A DNA stretch of 25,000 nt from Cryptomeria japonica (Eukaryota > Streptophyta > Pinopsida > Cupressales > Cupressaceae). The notes beneath the pieces were generated by a model that was not told the origin of the DNA, made no database searches, and saw only the letters and a program-made list of their open reading frames with translations. The stretch lies in the NCBI RefSeq assembly GCF_030272615.1, contig NW_026729156.1, positions 105,001 to 130,000 on the forward strand, written 5' to 3'. Each line of letters begins with the position of its first letter. The first letter of the stretch is position 1. This document shows, one piece after another, positions 17,638-25,000 of this stretch. The translations under genes and the position numbers were made by a program.

Positions 17638-17900
17638 GCGCAGGAAGGCGGAATTTGGGTCCGATGACCGAGTTGATGGCGTGCCATGCGCAGAAAGGCG
17701 GAATTTGGGTCCGATGACCGAGTTGATGTTGATGGCCCGCCATGCACAGGAAGGCGGAATTTGGGTCCGATGACCGATTTGGAAGGCGTGCCATACGCAA
17801 AAAGGCGGAGTTTGGGTCCGATGACCGAGTTGATATTGATGGCCCGGCCATGCGCAGGAAGGCGGAATTTGGTCCGATGACCTGACATACGCATGGAGTC
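17638..17900 (+). repeat. 50-57-bp tandem repeats
   Basis: Five units with GGCGGAATTTGGGTCCGATG and variants start at 17647, 17697, 17753, 17804 and 17861. Each is preceded by CCATGCGCAGGAA or variants. They are a local expansion of the tail of the 310-bp unit. Confidence 0.82.
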
Positions 17901-17942
17901 CGACTCGGGGGCCGATGTTCGATTCGATGACTTGCAATTGTG

Positions 17943-18380
17943 GGTAAAGTCGGAAGTTGTGGTCTTTGACCCGATTCGATGACCAGACTTCGGCTGCTTG
18001 AGAATCGGACAAATAACTTATATAGGGGAGGTAGTGTTCTCGAGCATCCTCCCCCCGTGCCCGTTTATGTCGATTGATGCTGGTGCTCGACTGGTTGGAG
18101 CGCTCGGATTGCAAAAATCTTGCACAGGATTATCGATTGTGATGGACACGCAAGTCTCCTGATTGCTATGCTAGGAGCTCATCGTGAATCTCTATGCGGC
18201 CTTGTATGGACTCGACCTGCGGAATGGTTCGGCAATGGTAGTCGCTCCAACACGTCCTTGCAATGGCCACAGAGGTGATTCGACTAGAGCTCCAGTCTAG
18301 CTTTTGGGTTGCTTGGCGGACTGGTATAGCCGCGATCGAGTTCCGGCCATGAACGTTTTAGATAGCTCTTGGGGCTTTCT
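17943..18380 (+). repeat. Promoter plus ETS-start unit 1
   Basis: Runs from AAGTCGGAAGTTGTGG through a Pol I motif at 18019 to ETS-like sequence. Two predicted stem-loops follow the start site: about 18056-18150 and about 18161-18308 (GGAGCTC at 18174-18180 pairs with GAGCTCC at 18287-18293). The same order occurs in the next two units. Confidence 0.75.
18002..18033 (+). promoter_or_regulatory. Pol I promoter 11
   Basis: TATATAGGGGAGG at 18019-18031; upstream GAATCGGACAAATAACT, with AACT replacing the AGCT of promoters 1-10. Confidence 0.72.
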
Positions 18381-18868
18381 GGACGGAAGTCGGAAGTTTG
18401 GGCTGTTGTCCGATTTGATGACCATTCTTCGGATGTGTGAGAATCGGACAAATAACTTATATAGGGACTGTGTTGTCTCACGCAGCCCCCTCCGTGCCCC
18501 TCTATCTCGACCGATGTTGGTGCTTGAAAGGGTTGGGATCGCTCGGATTTATAAACGTGCACCACCATTTGTCGAGTGTGAGGGACGCGGCAGGTCTCCT
18601 AAATGCTATGCGGGCGCTCTCTGAGAATCTCTATCCGGCCTCGACACAGACTAGTCTTGCTGAATGGTTTGGCACTGGTAGTCGATCCAACACGTCGTTG
18701 TTGTGGCCGCCTAGGCGATTCGATTCGAGCCCCCGTCTAGCTTTTGGGTTGCTTGGCGGATTTTGCCCTATCCGCAAGTGAGCTCGGTCCCTAAACGTTC
18801 GAGAAACCCGATTGCTATGCGCCGACTCTCTTTCTTGCGAGCCTCCATCTAGCTTTTGGGTCTCTACG
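18381..18868 (+). repeat. Promoter plus ETS-start unit 2
   Basis: Counterpart of the previous unit, with stem-loops at about 18494-18587 and about 18601-18748. It has an extra partial copy of the second stem-loop region at about 18803-18862 (CCCGATTGCTATGCG to TCTAGCTTTTGGGTC). Confidence 0.74.
18441..18472 (+). promoter_or_regulatory. Pol I promoter 12, degenerate
   Basis: TATATAGGGACTG at 18458-18470: the G run is one base shorter and followed by ACTG instead of AGG. The upstream block is intact (GAATCGGACAAATAACT). It may be weak or inactive. Confidence 0.5.
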
Positions 18869-18929
18869 GAACGGAAGTCGGAATCTGGGACCGTTGTTTG
18901 ATTCGACGAGGCAGACTACGGTTGTGCGA

Positions 18930-18961
18930 GAATAGGACAAATAACTTATATAGGGGAGGTG
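18930..18961 (+). promoter_or_regulatory. Pol I promoter 13, probable gene promoter
   Basis: TATATAGGGGAGG at 18947-18959, with upstream GAATAGGACAAATAACT. It is the right-most copy of the motif; none occurs in the remaining 6 kb. By position it is the likeliest start of the 35S precursor, which would give a 5' ETS longer than 6,040 nt. Promoter 11 is the main alternative if 13 is silent. Confidence 0.72.
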
Positions 18962-18983
18962 TTGACTGGAGCATTCTCCCCCG

Positions 18984-19073
18984 TGCCCCTCTAACTCGAC
19001 CAATGCTGGCGCTCGAACGGTGGTAGCGCTCGGATTTTCATTGAGCGCCAGCATTGGTCGATTTAGAGGGGCA
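18984..19073 (+). other. ETS stem-loop 1 (near-perfect inverted repeat)
   Basis: Arms 18984-19014 and 19043-19073 are complementary at 30 of 31 positions, with a 28-nt loop. It starts about 32 nt after the Pol I start site. Weaker equivalents occur in the two preceding units. Confidence 0.85.
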
Positions 19074-19075
19074 TG

Positions 19076-19238
19076 CGAGATTCCCGAATGCTATGCGAGG
19101 GCTCTAACGGAAATGTCTATTGGTTTCGGTATGGATGCAATTGCGAGTGGTTCGGCAAAGGTAGTCGTTCCGATGCGTCCATGTCGTGGCCAAATCGATA
19201 ATTCGATTTGAGCCCTCGTATAGCATTTGGGTCTCTCG
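19076..19238 (+). other. ETS stem-loop 2 (long inverted repeat)
   Basis: Arms 19076-19104 and 19210-19238 pair at 25 of 29 positions, or 27 of 29 counting two G-U wobbles; loop 105 nt. It follows stem-loop 1 after 2 nt. Its arms align with the left and right thirds of the 188-bp ETS repeat, which looks like its amplified descendant. Confidence 0.8.
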
Positions 19239-19315
19239 ATGTGATTCCGCATTCCAGTCCCTTTGGCACTGCTTGAGCCGCATCCCAGGGGGTTCCCTTC
19301 CCAATAATCTGCCTC

Positions 19316-22300
19316 GCAAACCCGATTGCTATGCGGTGAGGCTCCTCGGCCGCCTCGGAACTATCTGTGTATCAGACGCATCGCGGGATAAGGGGTTGGC
19401 AACGGTAGTCGCCCCAAGCGCGTCCGATGCTTGGACCATTCCGAGGCGGCCCTGAAGCCTCTTCCGTCTAGCCGTTGGGTCCTTCTCGCCGCATCCCTCG
19501 CCTCGCACCCCGATTGCTAGCGGTGAGGCTCCTCGGCCGCCTCGGAACTATCTGTGTATCGGACGCGTCGCGGGATAAGGGGTTGTCACTGGTAGTCGCC
19601 CCAAGCGCGTCCGATGCTTGGACCATTCCGAGGCGGCCCTGAAGCCTCTTCCGTCTAGCCGTTGGGTCCTTCTCGCCGCATCCCTCGCCTCGCACCCGCG
19701 ATTGCTATGCGGTGAGGCTCCTCGGCCGCCTCGGAACTATCTGTGTATCGGACGCGTCGCGGATAAGGGGTTGTCATTGGTAGTCGCCCCAAGCGCGTCC
19801 GATGCTTGGACCATTCCGAGGCGGCCCTGAAGCCTCTTCCGTCTAGCCGTTGGGTCCTTCTCGCCGCATCCCTCGCCTCGCACCCCGATTGCTATGCGGT
19901 GAGGCTCCTCGGCCGCCTCGGAACTATCTGTGTATCGGACGCGTCGCGGGATAAGGGGTTGTCACTGGTAGTCGCCCCAAGCGCATCCGATGCTTGGACC
20001 ATTCCGAGGCGGCCCTGAAGCCTCTTCCGTCTAGCCGTTGGGTCCTTCTCGCCGCATCCCTCGCCTCGCACCCCGATTGCTATGCGGTGAGGCTCCTCGG
20101 CCGCCTCGGAACTATCTGTGTATCGGACGCGTCGCGGGATAAGGGGTTGTCACTGGTAGTCGCCCCAAGCGCGTTCGATGCTTGGACCATTCCGAGGCGG
20201 CCCTGAAGCCTCTTCCGTCTAGCCGTTGGGTCCTTCTCGCCGCATCCCTCGCCTCGCACCCCGATTGCTATGCGGTGAGGCTCCTCGGCCGCCTTGGAAC
20301 TATCTGTGTATCGGACGCGTCGCGGGATAAGGGGTTGTCACTGGTAGTCGCCCCAAGCGCGTCGATGCTTGGACCATTCGAGGCGGACCCGAAGCCTCTT
20401 CCGTCTAGCCGTTGGGTCCTTCTCGCCGCATCCTTCGCCTCGCACCCCGATTGCTATGCGGTGAGGCTCCTCGGCCGCCTCGGAACTATCTGGTGTATCG
20501 GACGCGTCGCGGGATAAGGGGTTGTCACTGGTAGTCGCCCCAAGCGCGTCCGATGCTTGGACCATTCCGAGGCGGACCCGAAGCCTCTTCCGTCTAGCCG
20601 TTGGGTCCTTCTCGCCGCATCCCTCGCCTCGCACCCCGATTGCTATGCGGTGAGGCTCCTCGGCCGCCTTGGAACTATCTGTGTATCGGACGCGTCGCGG
20701 GATAAGGGGTTGTCACTGGTAGTCGCCCCAAGCGCGTCCGATGCTTGGACCATTCCGAGGCGGACCCGAAGCCTCTTCCGTCTAGCCGTTGGGTCCTTCT
20801 CGCCGCATCCCTCGCCTCGCACCCCGATTGCTATGCGGTGAGGCTCCTCGGCCGCCTTGGAACTATCTGTGTATCGGACGCGTCGCGGGATAAGGGGTTG
20901 TCACTGGTAGTCGCCCCAAGCGCGTCCGATGCTTGGACCATTCCGAGGCGGACCCGAAGCCTCTTCCGTCTAGCCGTTGGGTCCTTCTCGCCGCATCCCT
21001 CGCCTCGCACCCCGATTGCTATGCGGTGAGGCTCCTCGGCCGCCTTGGAACTATCTGTGTATCGGACGCGTCGCGGGATAAGGGGTTGTCACTGGTAGTC
21101 GCCCCAAGCGCGTCCGATGCTTGGACCATTCCGAGGCGGCCCCGAAGCCTCTTCCGTGTAGCCGTTGGGTCGTTCTCGCCGCATCCCTCGCCTCGCACCC
21201 CGATTGCTATGCGGTGAGGCTCCTCGGCCGCCTTGGAACTATCTGTGTATCGGACGCGTCGTGGGATAAGGGGTGTCACTGGTAGTCGCCCCAAGCGCGT
21301 CCGATGCTTGGACCATTCCGAGGCGGCCCCGAAGCCTCTTCCGTGTAGCCGTTGGGTCCTTCTCGCCGCATCCCTCGCCTCGCACCCCGATTGCTATGCG
21401 GTGAGGCTCCTCGGCCGCCTTGGAACTATCTGTGTATCGACGCGTCGCGGGATAAGGGGTTGTCACTGGTAGTCGCCCCAAGCGCGTCCGATGCTTGGAC
21501 CATTCCGAGGCGGACCTGAAGCCTCTTCCCTCTAGCCGTTGGGGCTTTCTCGCCGCATCCCTCGCCTCGCACCCTGATTGCTATGCTGTGAGGCTCCTCG
21601 GCCGCCTTGGAACTATCTGTGTATCGGACGCATCGCGGGATAAGGGGTTGGCAGTGGTAGTCGCCCCAAGCGCATCCGATGCTTGGACCATTCCGAGGCG
21701 GCCCTGCAGCCTCTTCCGTCTAGCCGTTGGGGCCATCTCGCCGCATCCCCCACCTCGCACCACGATTGCTATGCGGTGAGGCTCCTTGGCCGCCTCGGAA
21801 CTATCTGTGTATCGGACGCATCGCGGGATAAGGGGTTGTCACTGGTAGTCGCCCCAAGCGCGTCCGATGCTTGGACTATTCCGAGGCGGCCCTGCAGCCT
21901 CTTCCGTCTAGCCGTTGGGGCCATCTCGCTGCATCCCCCACCTCCTCGGCCGCCTCGGAACTATCTGTGTATCGGACGCATCGCGGGATAAGGGGTTGGC
22001 AGTGGTAGTCGCCCCAAGCGCGTCCGATGCTTGGACTATTCCGAGGCAGCCCTGCAGCCTCTTCCGTCTAGCCTTTGGGGCCATCTCGCCGCATCCCTCG
22101 CCTCGCACCCCGATTGCTATGCGGTGAGGCTCCTCGGCGCCTGGGAACTATCTTCGTATCGGACGCATCGCGGGATAAGGGGTTGTCACTGGTAGTCGCC
22201 CCAAGCGCGTCCGATGCTTGGACTATTCCGAGGCGGCCCTGTGGCCTCTTCCGTCTAGCCGTTGGGGCCATCTCGCCGCATCCCCCACCTCGCACCCCGA

Positions 22301-23510
22301 TTGCTATGCGGTGAGGCTCTTCGGCCGCCTTGGAACTATCTTCGTATCGGACGCATCGCGGGATAAGGGGTTGTCACTGGTAGTGGCCCCAAGCGCGTCC
22401 GATGCTTGGACTATTCCGAGGCGGCCCTGCAGCCTCTTCCGTCTAGCCGTTGGGGCCATCTCGCCGCATCCCCCACCTCGCACCCCGATTGCTATGCGGT
22501 GAGGCTCCTCGGCCGCCTTGGAACTATCTTCGTATCGGACGCATCGCGGGATAAGGGGTTGTCACTGGTAGTCGCCCCAAGCGCGTCCGATGCTTGGACT
22601 ATTCCGACGCGGCCCTGTGGCCTCTTCCGTCTAGCCGTTGGGGCCATCTCGCCGCATCCCCCACCTCGCACCCCGATTGCTATGCGGTGAGGCTCCTCGG
22701 CCGCCTTGGAACCATCTTCGTATCGGACGCATCGCGGGATAGGGGGCTGTCACTGGTAGTCGCCCCAAGCGTGTCCGATGCTTGGACCATTCCTAGGCGG
22801 CCCTGAAGCCTCTTCCGTCTAGCCGTTGGGGCCTTCCCGCCCCATCCCTCGCCTCGCACCCCCGATTGCTATGCGGTGAGGCTCCTCGGCCGCCTTGGAA
22901 CCATCTGTGTATCGGACGCATCGCGGGATAAGGGGTTGGCACTGGCAGTCGCCCCATAGCGCGTCCGATGCTTGGACCATTCCGAGGTGGCCCTGAAGCC
23001 TCTTCCGTCTAGCCGTTGGGGCCTTCCCGCCCCATCCCTCGCCTCGCACCCCGATTGATATGCGGGTGAGGCTCCTCGGCCGCCTTGGAACTATCTGTGT
23101 ATCGGACGCATCGCGGGATAAGGGGTTGGCACTGGTAGTCGTCCCAATCGCATCCGATGCTTGGACCATTCCGAGGCGGCCCTGCAGCCTCTTCCGTTTA
23201 GCCGTCGGGGCCTTCCCGCCGCATCCCTCGCCTCGCATCCCGATTCCTATGCGGTGAGTCTTCTCGGCCGCCGCGGAACTATACCTGTTTATTGCTACTG
23301 CATCCTTCGGCTGGTAACCTCCTCTGCCGCCTTGGAACGTTCTCTTTGTCGGACGCGTCGCGGGATAAGGGGTTGGCACTGGTAGTCGCCCCAAGCGCGC
23401 CCGATGCATAGACCGCTCCGAGTCGACCTTGCTTTCAGCCTCTCACATGCATAGACCTCTCTGAGTCGACCCTGCAGCCTCTCACGTTTAGCCTTTGGAA
23501 TCTCGCCTCA
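19316..23510 (+). repeat. 188-bp 5' ETS tandem array (about 22 units)
   Basis: The anchor GATTGCTATGC recurs at 19324, 19512, 19700, 19887, 20075, 20263, 20449, 20638, 20826, 21014, 21202, 21389, 21576, 21764, 22112, 22299, 22487, 22675, 22864, 23053 and 23242. One unit near 21950 has lost about 27 bp including the anchor. A typical unit (for example 19887-20074) folds back: 19901-19924 pairs with 20001-20024 at 20 of 24 positions, and inside this GTATCGGACGC pairs with GCGTCCGATGC in most units. Three sequence subtypes occupy separate blocks. No start codon-based gene is credible: most units share the same frame only because the unit length drifts around 188. Confidence 0.93.
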
Positions 23511-23800
23511 CAACATGATTGCTATCCTTGATGCATCCCTTGCCTCGAGCCCTGATTGCTTTCTTGGCTGCATCCCTCCTCTCCTCACAGCCCGGTTGTC
23601 ATCACTGCTTCATCCGTCGCTTCATGCATTCTGGCTGCTGGGCCCTTCCCACCGCACACCTCGATTGCTATCTCTTCTGCATCACACACCCCGATTGCTA
23701 TCTCTGCTACATCCCTCGGCTCTCACTTCTGCATCCTTCGCCTCACACCTCGATTGCTATCAATGCTGCATCCGTAACCTCACACCCCGATTGCTATGCG
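23511..23800 (+). repeat. Degenerate short repeats from the 188-bp unit boundary
   Basis: About eight imperfect units of 30-50 bp, each with TGCATCC, CCTCGCCTCACACC or similar, and CGATTGCTAT. This is the junction segment of adjacent 188-bp units, amplified on its own and then diverged. Confidence 0.72.
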
Positions 23801-23960
23801 GGGAGGCTCCTTGGCCGCCTTGGAAATTTCTGTGTGTCGGACGCACCGCGGGATAAGGGGTTGGCACTGGTAGGTCGCCCCAAGTGCGCCCGATTCTTAG
23901 ACCGCTTCGAGGTGACCTCGTAGCCTCTTTCGTCCAGGCTTCCTGCCTTCAACGCCCTTT
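23786..23960 (+). repeat. Isolated diverged 188-bp unit
   Basis: One more unit, starting GATTGCTATGCGGGGAGG and keeping GCGGGATAAGGGGTTGGCAC. Its inner arm has decayed (CGCCCGATTCTTAGACC). Confidence 0.78.
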
Positions 23961-25000
23961 TTACACCTCGATTGCTATGCGCGGGCTCGTTGGCGTCTAT
24001 CACCTCTCTGCGAAGAGTGGCACGATGATTGTTGGGGTAAATCGTAGCAGTCCGATCTCTGGCCTTGGGCCATTGTGAGGGCTGATCGATTTCCTGTGCG
24101 CATCTCGTGTTCGCCCAGTAACAGACTCGACGACTTGTAATCGGTCTTGTTCCCGATTGTTCCTGGAGGTAGTCTTCGGAACTCTTGGATTTGACCTGTC
24201 ACTCGAACTGTCCTCTTCCGAGGATGCTTGTGTGTGTGTGCTTGTGCCATTTCCTTGGCGGTATTAACGAGATATTAAAGAGCGGAGTGAGCGCCTCGCC
24301 CAGCTATGTTTGGGGCTCTCACTCCCTTACCCGGGTGTGCGACCGCTTTGCACGTAGGTTGCGGAGCATCGCGACTCTTTCGATGTTTGGCGGTTGTCTT
24401 CCGGTGATGCGTTGGTCCCGAAGTGCACGTTACTAGCATTTCTGCCATTGTTCTCGATCTTTGGCACGTTCCTTCGTTGCAATTGGATATATATCTCCGT
24501 TTATACGCGCAGGCTTCTCCCGCCTATTCAGCGCTGTCCCACTCTCAGCACTCTCGTGGTCTCCTTGGCTTCTCTCTCCCGTGAGCGAGCTCTCTTCTCG
24601 AGTCTTTTCCATGTCCCATGGAGGTTGCCTTGCGAAATTCGGGCACACAAACGTGACCGGATAAGAGCGGAATTGCCTATGAGGAGAAGCTCACCTTAGG
24701 GAGCAGCAATGCCGAGTGTTTCGACAGAGGGTAGAGGGGGCGTTGTTTGGGCGGTTGCACAAAAGAGTGCTACGTTTGCACTGAAGGTTGCTTCTTCGTC
24801 TCCGACGAACTCTTCGAGGCAAAAAAGCTTGTTTACGGGGTCGAGGTGGGACTGTTCGTGCGAGTTGCGCCACCAAAAGTGCGTAGGGGGCATATAACCT
24901 GGGAAATGGATGTCTCTGAGTGGCCTTACTCGGTCGCGGTGCACGGTGCATTCTCTAACGGCAGGACTGTCGCGAGCATGTGCGGTTCGGATGTTTCGGG
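23961..25000 (+). other. Low-repeat 5' ETS or spacer to the window edge
   Basis: Non-repetitive, moderate GC, with a pyrimidine-rich tract near 24505-24620 and GTGTGTGTGTG at 24229-24239. I recognise no coding sequence, RNA gene, Pol I motif or 18S start (TACCTGGTTGATCC is absent). Presumed to be the rest of the 5' ETS leading to 18S. Confidence 0.5.

Larger units (their letters stand above)
16436..17640 (+). repeat. Spacer-promoter array B (four 310-bp units)
   Basis: Units start near CACCAAGGCGCTGGT at 16443, 16755, 17066 and 17376 (counted from GCGCT). Each has TTCGGAAGTTGGGGTCGATG, a Pol I motif, GGGTCGACTCCC, CGCGCCAACCTCAAAGACCC, GATGAAGTCGGAAGTTGGGT, GTCGGAATTTGGGTCCGATG and TGCAGGAAGGCGAATGTTG. 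Units are about 95% alike by eye. It differs from array A by the extra 150 bp after the promoter. Confidence 0.87.
18869..19323 (+). repeat. Promoter plus ETS-start unit 3
   Basis: Last unit before the 188-bp array. It has the best-preserved stem-loops of the three units: 18984-19073 and 19076-19238. The 5' ETS of the downstream 18S gene most likely begins here. Confidence 0.75.

Noticed and set aside
20182-23400. 70-111-residue open frames in the 188-bp array
   Set aside because: They repeat the same peptide because of the repeat, have no start context, and lie in predicted transcribed spacer.
24485-24505. TATATATCTCC as a fourteenth Pol I start
   Set aside because: It lacks the G run and the GAATCGGACAAATA upstream block shared by all other copies.
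24709-24951. Small open frames at the right end as possible exons
   Set aside because: Overlapping frames on both strands, no recognisable domain, and a position in the presumed 5' ETS.

Overview
This window is plant nuclear ribosomal DNA spacer and contains no protein-coding gene that I can support. Two complete 5S rRNA genes (minus strand, 4001-4120 and 11924-12043) and thirteen copies of a plant-type RNA polymerase I start motif (TATATAGGGGAGG, plus strand, 14756-18959) identify it as an intergenic spacer (IGS) between a 26S gene lying beyond the left edge and an 18S gene lying beyond the right edge. No 18S or 26S sequence is present, so the spacer plus 5' external transcribed spacer (5' ETS) exceeds 25 kb. 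5S genes inside the 35S spacer (linked or L-type rDNA) are known from bryophytes, ferns, some gymnosperms such as Ginkgo, and some Asteraceae. The very long spacer and the 5S sequence make a gymnosperm my best guess, but the species cannot be fixed from the sequence.

Layout. (1) 1-5375 and 5376-13298 are successive copies of a 7,923-bp tandem repeat. The part comparable in this window (1-5375 against 7924-13298) keeps a constant offset with no indels, and I found eight substitutions. Each copy contains a GC-rich array built on GTGCGCAC palindromes, punctuated by about 120-bp T-rich modules; then a low-repeat stretch with the 5S gene; an A-rich stretch; and a CACCC-type minisatellite. The second copy also contains a nested duplication of about 2.1 kb. 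(2) 13299-14515 continues the CACCC minisatellite. (3) 14516-17900 is the spacer-promoter domain: six promoter repeats, a nearly perfect 52-bp array (10 full units), four 310-bp promoter repeats and a 50-57-bp array. (4) 17943-19323 holds three longer units, each consisting of a promoter followed by two predicted stem-loops whose pairing is kept by compensating changes. The last promoter (18947-18959) is the best candidate for the gene promoter. (5) 19316-23510 is an array of about 22 units of 188 bp that appear to derive from the second ETS stem-loop; it then decays into shorter repeats and ends in low-repeat ETS sequence to 25000.

How the parts relate. Pol I promoters read rightward toward the presumed 18S gene. 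The 5S genes read leftward, so any Pol I readthrough from the 26S gene on the left would meet them head-on. Between that left edge and each 5S gene lie many T-rich modules, all in one orientation, which I suggest (inference) could act as Pol I fail-safe terminators or barriers. A shared core, AAGTCGGAAGTTGGG and its variants, recurs in repeat families from one end of the spacer to the other. This suggests that most of the spacer grew by amplification and divergence of promoter-proximal sequence.
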